Source: Paraburkholderia dilworthii | Lineage (GTDB): Bacteria > Pseudomonadota > Gammaproteobacteria > Burkholderiales > Burkholderiaceae | Direction: 5' to 3' | Assembly (NCBI RefSeq): GCF_000472525.1 | Contig: NZ_AWZT01000003.1 | Coordinates: 202,263 to 266,262, forward strand | DNA length: 64,000 nucleotides | In this document: in pieces, positions 56,297 through 64,000 of the stretch | Numbering within the stretch: the stretch's first letter is position 1 | Layout of the letters: every line of letters begins with the position of its first letter | Notes under the pieces: model-generated | Told to the model about the DNA's origin: nothing | What the model saw: only the letters and a program-made list of their open reading frames with translations | The model's database searches: none | Program-made: the position numbers and the translations under genes

Positions 56297-56875
56297 CTAA
56301 ATGAACCGGAACGTCAGTTCGTTATCCTGCGTGTTTTTGAATTTGTTGCACTTCGCGAGGACGTTGTACTTCAGCGGAAAGAGCTCTCGCCCCGGCGATT
56401 CCAGAATGTCTATTTCGACGATGTCGAAGTCGCGCAGCAGAACGTTCCAGCCGTGCTCGGTAATGCGCCAGCAATCCGGCGACGGTCCGTGAATGCGCCA
56501 GTTCAGCGGCGCGGAAATCATCAGGTGGCCTTCGTGCCTGAGAATGCGGCGAATCTCTTTGACGGTATCGAATGGATTGAGCGTGTGTTCGATCACATCC
56601 ATGCAGACCACCACGTCGTACGCGCTTTCTGGAATCGCCGCGTTGACCCTGGTAATGTCGCCGACGATCGTCGGCTTATAGGTGTCGACTACGTCGAACG
56701 TATCGACGCTGAAATTCGTGAAGCACTGGCGCACCAGTGAGCGGTCCTGCGGGCCGACTTCGAGCAGTTTGCCCGTCTCTTTCGAAAGCCGGTCGGCGGT
56801 CCGCCGCACGAAGGCATCCATATGTTCCCGGGTGAGTGGGAACGTGTCGTTGTCGAACTTTGATGGCGTGGCCAT
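56297..56875 (-). CDS. Class I SAM-dependent methyltransferase
   Basis: A 192-residue methyltransferase with the SAM-binding motif LLEVGPQDRSLV at about residues 37-48, motif II as VVVCMDVIEHTLNPFD near 87-102 and APLNWRIHGPSPDCWRIT near 122-139, the last being common in glycan- and antibiotic-modifying enzymes. The start at 56875 follows a weak GCGAGAG site, and the frame is open upstream. It lies between the Rieske and PhyH genes. The acceptor, probably a sugar hydroxyl or amine, is not known. Confidence 0.82.
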   Translation of the reverse strand: MATPSKFDNDTFPLTREHMDAFVRRTADRLSKETGKLLEVGPQDRSLVRQCFTNFSVDTFDVVDTYKPTIVGDITRVNAAIPESAYDVVVCMDVIEHTLNPFDTVKEIRRILRHEGHLMISAPLNWRIHGPSPDCWRITEHGWNVLLRDFDIVEIDILESPGRELFPLKYNVLAKCNKFKNTQDNELTFRFI

Positions 56876-56900
56876 AGTGAACTCTCGCTGGGTATAGGCT

Positions 56901-57992
56901 TCAATCGACAGTGCGGGCCGTGCAAGGCGAAAGGTCTTCGTCGATCGATGTTTGAATCTGGTGCGGTACGGCAACACGCGCTTTGCTCAACGCCCGGCAC
57001 GATTGCCTGAAATGGTCGATCTTCGCCTCTGCATCGGAGGCAAAGCGAAGCGCATTGCTCGACCAGCTTTCTTTGGGAAGCAGCTTGCAAACTTCGTGGT
57101 CTTCCTGGAACACCTGGCGGTTCATCCGGATAGTCGATTCGAAGAACGAACCGAGCATTTGCACGGCATTTGCATTCGCGGTATTCGATGCATACAGACG
57201 GCTCGTGAAGTGCGTACGGTCCGAGCCATTCGAAGACGGGAAAAAGTTTTGCAGCGAATACGAGTAACCGTACGTCGAGGAAATCATCGTGAACGGGAAG
57301 ATATACACGCTCATATATCCCTCGTACTGGTAGTCGATGTCGAACAGCTTGCGCAGACGGCTCAATTGGCTCGCCACGCGCGAATTTCCGAGCGGCGCGT
57401 ACCAGATCGAGTTAGCGCCGTCGAACACATTTTCGCCGTCGGCAAGTTGCAATGTGGCAAGCGTTTGCGTGTGGACGGCCGCAATGTGATACGGCTCCAG
57501 CGCATTCTCCACCGCGAGCGGCCAATAGCACTCGTAGTCGTAACGGTTCAGATCGACGCGGCGATCCACATTGAAAGAAATGTTCTCGAGAATTTCAGCC
57601 GTCCTTCCCAGCTGTTCGTATAAGCCCATGCGCGGCCTGACGGCGAAGAACACGAAATCGCCGCACCAATCCACCTTTAACGTGGCGAATCGTGCGCGGT
57701 CGATGTCGCAAGCCTTGAAGCGCTGCCTTTCTGGCACGATGACGCTGCCGTTCTTATACGTCCAGCCGTGATAGCCGCAGGTTGCGGGCCGATTGCCGTG
57801 CGCGTCCGTGTAGATCCGCGCGCCACGGTGGGGACACACATTGTCGAACGCGACGAGTTCGCCGTTATCGTTGAAGAGCACGACTTCGCCCGACGCGCCG
57901 TCGAACTTGATGAAATCGCCGTCGTTGGCAAGCTCGCGGCGATGACATGCCAGATGCCAGTATTCATCGAACAGGAGCTGATCCAGTGTCAT
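56901..57992 (-). CDS. Rieske [2Fe-2S] oxygenase alpha-subunit-like protein
   Basis: A 363-residue ring-hydroxylating-type oxygenase. The Rieske centre is Cys53-His55 (CPHRG) and Cys72-His75 (CGYHGW). The mononuclear iron site is His169 and His174 (YHIAAVH), with a distal acid still to be placed. AGGAGG precedes the ATG by 8 nt, and the gene begins 1 bp after the stop of the acyltransferase gene. Related enzymes oxidise amines or amino sugars (for example dTDP-sugar or choline-type Rieske enzymes). No reductase or ferredoxin gene is adjacent. Confidence 0.88.
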   Translation of the reverse strand: MTLDQLLFDEYWHLACHRRELANDGDFIKFDGASGEVVLFNDNGELVAFDNVCPHRGARIYTDAHGNRPATCGYHGWTYKNGSVIVPERQRFKACDIDRARFATLKVDWCGDFVFFAVRPRMGLYEQLGRTAEILENISFNVDRRVDLNRYDYECYWPLAVENALEPYHIAAVHTQTLATLQLADGENVFDGANSIWYAPLGNSRVASQLSRLRKLFDIDYQYEGYMSVYIFPFTMISSTYGYSYSLQNFFPSSNGSDRTHFTSRLYASNTANANAVQMLGSFFESTIRMNRQVFQEDHEVCKLLPKESWSSNALRFASDAEAKIDHFRQSCRALSKARVAVPHQIQTSIDEDLSPCTARTVD

Positions 57993-57993
57993 C

Positions 57994-58626
57994 TCACAGC
58001 CTCCTGGCCGGAGCGGCGTATAGCACGGCGTCTTCCGGCACAGAGCGCATAACGATTGCGCCGGCACCTACTTTCGCGCGCGCGCCGATCTTGACCTTGG
58101 GCAGAATCTTCGCGCCGCTGCCGAAGAACACGCCTTCGCCGGTTTGTACATAGCCGGTTAGATCCACGTGCGAACTCAGCGTCGAGTAAGCGCCGAGCTT
58201 GACGTCATGGCCGACGCTCGACAGCACGTTGATCGCGACGAAATCGCCCACCTGGGCGTCAGCCGAGATCACCGCCTGAGGACATATCACCACGCCTTCG
58301 CCCAAAACGGCGGAGCGCGCGACGACAGCGCGAGGATGCACGAGCGTCGCGAACACGGCGCCACGTTCGCGCAGACGCGCGACCACGTCTCGCCTGGCTG
58401 CAGGATCGCCGATGGCGACTACGACGGCTTCGCCATCCTGCGCGCGATAGTCGTCGATGTCGCCACGCCATTCGAGCTGGTACGGATAACCTTCCAGGGC
58501 TGCCGGACTGGCGTCGAGAAAAGCGCTGATGGCGGGGCCGCTGCCCGCGTCCGCCGCATCTTGCGCCCAGTTGATCAGCTCGCGTGCGAAGGCGCCGCAG
58601 CCGGCCACGATCAATCGTTTCGTCAT
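57994..58626 (-). CDS. NeuD/PglD-type sugar acyltransferase
   Basis: A 210-residue protein with the N-terminal Rossmann-like domain of the NeuD/PglD family (RLIVAGCGAFARELINWA) and a left-handed beta-helix of hexapeptide repeats from about residue 95 (SAVLGEGVVICPQAVISADAQVG and later turns). The catalytic His is probably in VGHDVKLGAY near 155. Such enzymes transfer an acetyl or larger acyl group from CoA or ACP to a sugar amine or hydroxyl. ATG 58626 overlaps the SDR stop (TGATG). It could use the acyl-ACP made by the KAS III genes upstream. Confidence 0.82.
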   Translation of the reverse strand: MTKRLIVAGCGAFARELINWAQDAADAGSGPAISAFLDASPAALEGYPYQLEWRGDIDDYRAQDGEAVVVAIGDPAARRDVVARLRERGAVFATLVHPRAVVARSAVLGEGVVICPQAVISADAQVGDFVAINVLSSVGHDVKLGAYSTLSSHVDLTGYVQTGEGVFFGSGAKILPKVKIGARAKVGAGAIVMRSVPEDAVLYAAPARRL

Positions 58627-59390
58627 CACCGGACCTTGTATCCGCCGTCGACGACGAGCGTCGTGCCAGTGATCCAGCGGCTCGCACCGCTCAGCAGAAA
58701 CAGCGCGGACTGTGCAACGTCGCCCGCTTCGCCGAAACCGAGCAGATGGCTCTTTTCGTAAGCGGCCAACGCTTCGTCGGGGCTGCCGCTCGTCAGGCGG
58801 TCATGCATCGCGGTATGTACCGCGCCAGCCGCGATCGAGTTGACGCGAATGTTGCGCGGAGCCATTTCGCATGCGAGCGAGCGAACCATTCCGTCGATGG
58901 CCGCCTTGGCTGCGGAATAGGCCGTCATGCCTGCCTGGCCGGTCGACCCCGCCACCGACGACATGAAAACCAGCGAGCCGCCATTCGCGATCACGTTCTT
59001 CTTACTGGCCGCGCGAGCAATGCCGAACGCCGCATAAAGGCTGCTGCCGAACACGTGTTCCAGTTGTTCCTGCTTCGTGAGCTTCGCGGGACGGATCAAC
59101 TCGACGCCGGCTGCATGAAACGCGCCGGCAAACGTGCCGTGCGTCTCCGCTAGCTGGCCCAGCCATTCTGCGGTCTGATCGGCGTCATTGAGCGATGCGG
59201 CGGCCGTAGCGTGACCACTTCCTTCGAGGCCGGCGAGCGTCGCCTGCAGACGGGCGTCGTCGCGCCCAGCGGCAATCACGCGTCCGCCCAGGCTTGCGAT
59301 CAGTGCCGCACTCGCCTGGCCGATGCCGGACGACGCGCCGGTGACGAGGTAGAGACCGCCGGCGAGGCAGTCTTTTGAGAAGAGAGTCAT
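58626..59390 (-). CDS. Short-chain dehydrogenase/reductase (FabG-like)
   Basis: A 254-residue SDR with TGASSGIGQ at about residues 17-25, the Ser in FMSSVAG, and YSAAKAA with the catalytic Tyr and Lys; ITGTTLVVDGGYKV is the usual C-terminus. The NNAG element is replaced by FHAAGVEL. It overlaps the KAS III gene by ATGA and most likely reduces the 3-oxoacyl-ACP made by it to a 3-hydroxyacyl group, as in pathways that put 3-hydroxybutyryl on amino sugars. Confidence 0.85.
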   Translation of the reverse strand: MTLFSKDCLAGGLYLVTGASSGIGQASAALIASLGGRVIAAGRDDARLQATLAGLEGSGHATAAASLNDADQTAEWLGQLAETHGTFAGAFHAAGVELIRPAKLTKQEQLEHVFGSSLYAAFGIARAASKKNVIANGGSLVFMSSVAGSTGQAGMTAYSAAKAAIDGMVRSLACEMAPRNIRVNSIAAGAVHTAMHDRLTSGSPDEALAAYEKSHLLGFGEAGDVAQSALFLLSGASRWITGTTLVVDGGYKVR

Positions 59391-60451
59391 GTTTCGATGG
59401 TGTCCACGATAGCCAGCGGCCCGACATCGAGCGCCGCCGATGCCCACGAATAGCCGACGCCAAAGCCGAACATGCCCAGTTGCAGCGTTTCTTCTTTCAA
59501 GCGGTTTCTCAGCTCGGTCGTCATTAGCAGCGGAATCGACGCGCAGCTCGTGTTGCCGTACTCACCGATATTGGTCGGAACGCGCTCGGCCGGCAGCCCG
59601 GCCTTCTTGCTCAGATGCTTGAGCATGAACAGATTGGCCTGATGGAACAGGAACGCGTCGTAAGTTGCCTTGTCGCGGCCGGCAATTTCGAGTGTGCGCG
59701 CAACCAGCTTCGGCACTGCGTTTAGCGTGAAATTGAAGATTTCGCCGCCGTCCATGAAAAGGCATTCCGCCGATTTGCCCGCCATGCGTTCGTCGGCGGC
59801 TGTGTCGTAAGACTTGAAGCCGCCCGAGGGCACGATCAGATTGCGCACGCCCTTGCCGTCCGCGCCGATGATGAAATGCGCGGCCGCATCGCTTTGCGAT
59901 GCTTCCAGCGCGGTCATTGTGCCGGCGTCGCCGAACAGCAACGCAGTGGAGCGGTCGGCCGGATCGACCAGCTTGCTGATGGTGTCGCCTACCGCCAGCA
60001 GAACGCGTTTCGCCGCGCCGGTCTGAATCAGGTTCATGCCGAGCCACAGCGCCTGTGGATAGCCCGAGCAACCCAGATTGATATCCAGCGCGAGGCACGA
60101 AACCGGTAGACCCAAATCCGCCTGCAACGCGAAGGCCGTGCCGGGCAAGCGGTAATCGGGCGTTTGCGAAACGAAGATTAGCGCGTCGATGGAGTCCGCC
60201 TGCCAGCCGAGTCCGGCCAGCAACTTTTCGCCGGCCTTGCGGCACAGGTCCCCGGCGCTTGTTTGCGCGTCTGCCCAACGGCGCCGGTTCACGCCAATCA
60301 TCTTGACGACATCACGGACGGCCGACGCGTCGAACCTTTCCGCAAAGTGGTCGTTATCCACCTGCTTTGACGGCACGCACGACACCACACCTGCAATGCG
60401 GGCGCATTGCGTGCGTAATTCTCGGCCTGCGATGAAGTCCGGCGAGCTCAT
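59387..60451 (-). CDS. KAS III (3-oxoacyl-ACP synthase III), copy 1
   Basis: A 354-residue FabH-family enzyme with Cys128 in NLGCSGYP, His270 in FLFHQANLFML and Asn300 in EYGNTSCASIP; the triad is complete. It should condense an acyl-CoA with malonyl-ACP. It lies 10 bp after the small ACP gene and overlaps the SDR gene. Paired KAS III genes with an ACP next to a sugar aminotransferase are typical of glycan N-acyl modification, not of bulk fatty acid synthesis. Confidence 0.9.
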   Translation of the reverse strand: MSSPDFIAGRELRTQCARIAGVVSCVPSKQVDNDHFAERFDASAVRDVVKMIGVNRRRWADAQTSAGDLCRKAGEKLLAGLGWQADSIDALIFVSQTPDYRLPGTAFALQADLGLPVSCLALDINLGCSGYPQALWLGMNLIQTGAAKRVLLAVGDTISKLVDPADRSTALLFGDAGTMTALEASQSDAAAHFIIGADGKGVRNLIVPSGGFKSYDTAADERMAGKSAECLFMDGGEIFNFTLNAVPKLVARTLEIAGRDKATYDAFLFHQANLFMLKHLSKKAGLPAERVPTNIGEYGNTSCASIPLLMTTELRNRLKEETLQLGMFGFGVGYSWASAALDVGPLAIVDTIET

Positions 60452-60461
60452 GCTTGACTCC

Positions 60462-60689
60462 TTAGGCTGCCTTCTTCGCGGTGCTGATCAGCGCTTCGAT
60501 ATCGGCAATGGTGTTGCAGTTATTCAGCGCCTGGCCGCTCAACATCACGTTGAAGCAGTCGTCGACGAGCGCAATCGTCGATACCACCGCGAGCGAATCC
60601 CAGTTGTGTTCGTGTAAATCGAGCTCCGGCGTAACGAGGCTTGCGTCGATCTCGAGGATTTCGGCCATCCCTTCGTAAAAGTGTTCCAT
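60462..60689 (-). CDS. Acyl carrier protein (small, divergent)
   Basis: A 75-residue ACP with the phosphopantetheine Ser32 in NWDSLAVVS. Helix 1 and the acidic stretch ELDLHEHNWDS are typical. AGGAGC precedes ATG 60689; the frame is open further upstream, but that overlaps the neighbouring KAS III gene. It lies between the two KAS III genes and should carry their intermediates. Confidence 0.9.
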   Translation of the reverse strand: MEHFYEGMAEILEIDASLVTPELDLHEHNWDSLAVVSTIALVDDCFNVMLSGQALNNCNTIADIEALISTAKKAA

Positions 60690-60700
60690 GTCTGCTCCTA

Positions 60701-61741
60701 CTAGTAATTTACAAGGCAGCCGGCCCATGAGTAGCCGACGCCAAAGCCCAACAACATCAATCGACTGCCATGCCGCAGCATGTCGTCGTCCTTCATCTGT
60801 TTCAGCGCGAGCGGAACCGTAGATGACACGGTGTTGCCGCATTGCTCCATGACGATCGGAAATTTGGTCTCCGGCACCTTCATTTTTTTTCGCAGCGCTT
60901 CGAGCATGAAACGGTTCGCCTGATGCAGCACGAAGAAGTCGATTTCCTCGCGGTCTACGCCAGCCTTCTCAAGCAGCGACGTCGCTGCTTTGGGCACTTC
61001 CGAAAGCGAGAACGCCATCACCTCTGCGCCGTTCATGTACAGATGCTCGTCCGTGCGCACATTGCCGGACGCGTCTTCTTTCTCGATTGCGCTACCGACG
61101 CTTTTCGGCTCGCGAAACAGTCCCGCTTTGACGATCAGGTTGCCCGCGCCACGGCCGTCGGTGCCGAACACGAATGGGCCGATCGACCCGTTGCCGTCTG
61201 TCGAGCCAATGATCGCTGTCGCGCTCGCGCCGTCGCCGAACAGGGTGCGCACACTCTTGTCGAGCGGATGGACGTATTTCGAATAGGTGTCGGCAGTCAG
61301 CAGAAGCACGCACCGCGCAGCGCCGGTTTCGACGAGGCCCTTGGCGAGCGAAAGCCCGTACACATAGCCCGAGCAACCGAGATTAATGTCGAGCGCGCCC
61401 GCGTGGGTTGCAATGCCGAGCCGGTCCTGCAACAGGCAGGCGGAAGTCGGCAGCACGTAATCAGGCGCCTGCGTACACAGAATCACGAAATCGATGTCCT
61501 GCGCGCTCACCGCGTTCTGGGCGAAGAGGTTGCGTGCTGCTTCGTACGCGAGGTCCGCAGCGGTTTGTCCGACCGATGCGATGTGCCGCTGGCGAATGCC
61601 GGTCTTGGCCAGGATCTTGTCCGCCGACCATTCGGGATAAAGCGCCGCAAGCTCTTCGTTCGTAAGGACCTGCTCCGGCAGGTACCCGGCGATATCGAGG
61701 ATGCGCGCCTGCACCGGGCTCGATCGAATCGAGGAAGTCAT
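60701..61741 (-). CDS. KAS III (3-oxoacyl-ACP synthase III), copy 2
   Basis: A 346-residue FabH-family enzyme with Cys123 in NLGCSGYVYG, His273 in VLHQANRFML and Asn303 in QCGNTVSSTVP. It is clearly related to copy 1 but not a recent duplicate. ATG 61741 overlaps the stop of the aminotransferase gene (ATGA). Two KAS III enzymes may act in sequence, or one may transfer the acyl group. Confidence 0.9.
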   Translation of the reverse strand: MTSSIRSSPVQARILDIAGYLPEQVLTNEELAALYPEWSADKILAKTGIRQRHIASVGQTAADLAYEAARNLFAQNAVSAQDIDFVILCTQAPDYVLPTSACLLQDRLGIATHAGALDINLGCSGYVYGLSLAKGLVETGAARCVLLLTADTYSKYVHPLDKSVRTLFGDGASATAIIGSTDGNGSIGPFVFGTDGRGAGNLIVKAGLFREPKSVGSAIEKEDASGNVRTDEHLYMNGAEVMAFSLSEVPKAATSLLEKAGVDREEIDFFVLHQANRFMLEALRKKMKVPETKFPIVMEQCGNTVSSTVPLALKQMKDDDMLRHGSRLMLLGFGVGYSWAGCLVNY

Positions 61742-62889
61742 GACCGGCAATCCGCGATGATGCCGATGATGCGATCGAGCATGCCGTCGGTGAGTGCCGG
61801 GAAAATCGGCAGACACAGCACCTGTTGCGCGGCCGCATGGGCGACAGGCAGATTTTCTCTACGCGCGGACGGAAGCCCGCGATAAATCGGAAAATCGGAA
61901 ATCAGCGGGTAGAAGTAGCGGCGCGCGTAGATGTCGTGGTCGCGGAACTTCTGGTACAGCACGTCGCGGCTCACGGGAAATTCCGGCCCCACGAGAATCG
62001 GAAAGTACGAGTGATTTGCCACCTTTTCGCCGCCTTTCGGCAAGCAACGAATGCCGGGAATGTCGCGAAGCCGCTCGCGATAGATCGCGTCGATCTGCGC
62101 GCGGCGCGCGAGCGCTCCGTCGATGTGCTGCAACTGCAACAGGCCGAACGCGGCGTTGATCTCACTCATCTTGCCGTTGATGCCCGACGCCACCACGGTC
62201 ACTTCGTCGACGAAACCGAAGTTCTTGAGGTGGTCGATGCGCTGCTTTGTCTTGGCGTCCTGGCAAACAATCGCGCCGCCTTCGAAGGTGTTGAACACCT
62301 TGGTGGCGTGAAAGCTCAGCACCGCCAGATCACCATGCTCGAGCACGCTGCCCGTGTCGGTCTGCACGCCGAATGCGTGCGCGGCGTCGTAGATCACTTT
62401 CAGGTTGTAGTTATCGGCGATCTTCTGGATGGCCTCGACGTCGCACGGCCTGCCGTAACAATGCACCGGCATGATCGCGGTGGTCTGCGGCGTGATGGCG
62501 GCTTCGATCTTCGCGGCATCGAGGTTCAGCGTGTCCGGATCGACGTCGACAAAAACCGGTTTGATGCCGTTCCACACTAGCGAATGCGCGGTCGCTACGA
62601 ACGAATAAGGCGTCGTGATTACTTCGCCCGTCACGCGCAACGCCTGAAGCGCGGTGAGCAGCGCGAGCGTGCCGTTCGTGAACAGCGAAAGGTGTCGCAC
62701 GCCGAGATACTTGCATAGCTCGTTTTCGAATTGCTGGTGAAACGGGCCACCGTTGGTGAGTACCTTGCTCTCCCAGATCTGGCGCAAATAAGGGATGAAC
62801 TCTTCGAGCGGCGCAAGATGAGGCTGAGTGACATAGATTCGCTCATCGGCCTGCGGCTCGACCGCGCGCAGCGGCAAAGGTGCGTTCAC
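61738..62889 (-). CDS. DegT/DnrJ/EryC1/StrS sugar aminotransferase
   Basis: A 383-residue PLP enzyme that makes amino sugars from nucleotide-linked keto sugars. Lys197 in SFHATKVFNTFEGG binds PLP; TNGTLALLTALQAL near residue 71, PYSFVATAH near 94 and YDAAHAFG near 167 are family motifs. It resembles VioA/FdtB-type enzymes in its GGAIV and GKMSEINAAFGL segments. ATGA overlap with the glycosyltransferase stop places it second in the visible operon. No nucleotide-sugar dehydratase gene is in the window. Confidence 0.92.
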   Translation of the reverse strand: MNAPLPLRAVEPQADERIYVTQPHLAPLEEFIPYLRQIWESKVLTNGGPFHQQFENELCKYLGVRHLSLFTNGTLALLTALQALRVTGEVITTPYSFVATAHSLVWNGIKPVFVDVDPDTLNLDAAKIEAAITPQTTAIMPVHCYGRPCDVEAIQKIADNYNLKVIYDAAHAFGVQTDTGSVLEHGDLAVLSFHATKVFNTFEGGAIVCQDAKTKQRIDHLKNFGFVDEVTVVASGINGKMSEINAAFGLLQLQHIDGALARRAQIDAIYRERLRDIPGIRCLPKGGEKVANHSYFPILVGPEFPVSRDVLYQKFRDHDIYARRYFYPLISDFPIYRGLPSARRENLPVAHAAAQQVLCLPIFPALTDGMLDRIIGIIADCRS

Positions 62890-64000
62890 TTCGTGTCCCC
62901 TTTATCTGCCAACGCCGGCGCCTGATTGACCGCACCGCCGATGTCGTCCATCGAAACTTCAAAGGCAGTGGCGGACTCGCCGGCGCACCAGCGTTGCCAC
63001 ATGATGCGCAACGCGCGCGAGACGCCCGCTGCGACCACATCCGGGCGGAACGCTGCTGACGCAGCGCAGCGTTCGCGCAGGCTCGTGCGGATTTCGGCGA
63101 GTGCGGGAATGTCGGACGCCAGCGACGCGCCGCGCGCCACGAACTCTTCCTTGTTCGCGACGACGAATTGTTCGAGACCGACGTGTGACATCCATGTCGT
63201 GCCGGCGCGGCTCGCCAGCGTGTTGCCTGCGATCGTCAACGTCGGTACGCCCATCCACAGCGAGTTCAGCACCGTGGTGGAACCCGTGTACGGAAATGTG
63301 TCGAGGCAGATGTCGACGTGAAAATGCTGTTGCAGATACACCGGAATGCTCGAGCGACGGCGGAAGGCGAGGCGCTCGCGGTCGATGCCTTCGGCAGTGA
63401 ACCAGTCGATCAGCATCTGTTCGTCGTCATCGGTGGCGATGGCGCCCAGGAGCATCTTTGCGTTCGGTAGCGCGCGCAGCAATTCCGCCCACAAGGCGAT
63501 CACATCGCGGCGCAGTTTGTTCAGCCGGTTGAAACTGCCGAACGTAATGTGGCCGTTATGCATGGCCGGCAGAATGTTGACCGGCGGCGCGCTCTTCTCG
63601 GGGAGGAACGTCGCGCTCGACGGCAGATGGACGATCTTCTCGGAGAACTGACTTTCCGGCGCGCCGAACGGGACGCCGTATTTGTCCACCAGGTAGTAGT
63701 CCATTGCGCTCAGGCCGGTGGTGCCCGGATAACCCATCCATGTCACCTGGACCGGTGCCGGTTTGCGCACGAAAGTCAGCAGACGGTTGCGGCCCGTGTG
63801 CCCGGAGAGATCGAACAAAATGTCGATGCGTTCGTTGCGGATCTTGTTGGCCAGTTCCGCGTCCGGCATGCCAGTGATCTGCTGCCACGAGTCGGCGCAG
63901 TCGCGCAGCAATTGCGTGTAGTCGTCTTCGGCGACGTGGTTGCTGTACACATGCAAGGACAGGCTATCGTCCTTGGCGAGATGCTCCATGATAGGCAGCA
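62886..64000 (-). CDS. GT41 O-GlcNAc-transferase-like (SPINDLY) glycosyltransferase, partial
   Basis: The visible 371 codons are the catalytic C-terminal half of a GT41 enzyme: DILFDLSGHTGRNRLLTF, PVQVTWMGYPGTTGLSAMDYYL, FGSFNRLNKLRRDVIALW, and DTFPYTGSTTVLNSLWMGVPTL are the donor-binding motifs. Translation continues upstream of the first Met (63989) to the window edge (LPIM), so the start and any TPR repeats lie outside. In Burkholderia and relatives such genes act on flagellin, which agrees with the sugar genes downstream. Its partner protein is not visible here. Confidence 0.88.
   Translation of the reverse strand, partial: LPIMEHLAKDDSLSLHVYSNHVAEDDYTQLLRDCADSWQQITGMPDAELANKIRNERIDILFDLSGHTGRNRLLTFVRKPAPVQVTWMGYPGTTGLSAMDYYLVDKYGVPFGAPESQFSEKIVHLPSSATFLPEKSAPPVNILPAMHNGHITFGSFNRLNKLRRDVIALWAELLRALPNAKMLLGAIATDDDEQMLIDWFTAEGIDRERLAFRRRSSIPVYLQQHFHVDICLDTFPYTGSTTVLNSLWMGVPTLTIAGNTLASRAGTTWMSHVGLEQFVVANKEEFVARGASLASDIPALAEIRTSLRERCAASAAFRPDVVAAGVSRALRIMWQRWCAGESATAFEVSMDDIGGAVNQAPALADKGDTK

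Overview
The window looks like a stretch of the main chromosome of a Burkholderiaceae bacterium, most likely Paraburkholderia or Burkholderia. The reasons are high GC, the end of the atp operon followed by hemE, priA and a trifunctional putA, tandem glycine-riboswitch control of gcvTHP, and codon use rich in GCG, GGC and CTG. Species cannot be named from this sequence alone. All gene calls rest on reading the protein sequences and their motifs; no database search was run.

Layout. 1-2262: the end of atpG, then atpD and atpC with a clear terminator. 2453-16069: housekeeping and transport genes (acyl-CoA synthetase, a PheC-like periplasmic protein, hemE, priA, a tiny membrane protein, putA, a Liv-type binding protein), plus a candidate structured RNA on the minus strand near 4360-4560 and two perfect DnaA boxes upstream of priA. 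16143-37443: a minus-strand biosynthetic island of more than 20 genes that reads as one operon. 37902-49285: a ThDP enzyme, sdaA, an alginate-lyase-like gene, gcvP, gcvH, gcvT behind a tandem glycine riboswitch, a small lipoprotein and a Gfo/Idh/MocA oxidoreductase. 49694-55358: rep helicase, an NTF2-like protein, a diheme cytochrome c, tRNA-Arg(CCG), and a CaCA-type exporter behind a yybP-ykoY (Mn2+) riboswitch. 55484-64000: a second minus-strand cluster with two KAS III enzymes, an ACP, an SDR, a NeuD-like acyltransferase, a DegT aminotransferase, a Rieske oxygenase, a PhyH dioxygenase, a methyltransferase and a GT41 (O-GlcNAc-transferase-like) gene that runs off the right edge.

The main novelty candidate is the 21-37 kb island. 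It encodes a discrete (type II) fatty-acid/polyketide machine: one ketoreductase, one ACP, a malonyl-transferase-like protein, a KAS III-like starter enzyme, and three ketosynthases. Each ketosynthase is followed, with an ATGA overlap, by a KS-like partner that has lost the catalytic Cys and His residues, as a chain-length factor would. Dehydration is supplied by a two-protein hotdog pair and by a fused didomain version of the same pair. No enoyl reductase is present, so an unsaturated (polyene-like) product is inferred. Three consecutive DsrE/Tus-like small proteins, a DsbA/HCCA-isomerase-like protein, a double-hotdog thioesterase and an alpha/beta hydrolase sit in the middle of the operon and do not belong to any aryl polyene cluster I can recall. 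The first reading frame joins an IS5/IS402-type transposase N-terminal domain (DUF4096-like) in frame to the ketoreductase. The exporter at the 3' end is broken: the fusion protein has a frameshift and is joined by a deletion to an RND pump that lacks about 275 N-terminal residues.

The right-hand cluster resembles flagellin-glycosylation islands of pseudomonads (KAS III, ACP, reductase, sugar aminotransferase, acyltransferase, glycosyltransferase). I infer that it builds and transfers an N-acylated, further oxidised and methylated amino sugar.
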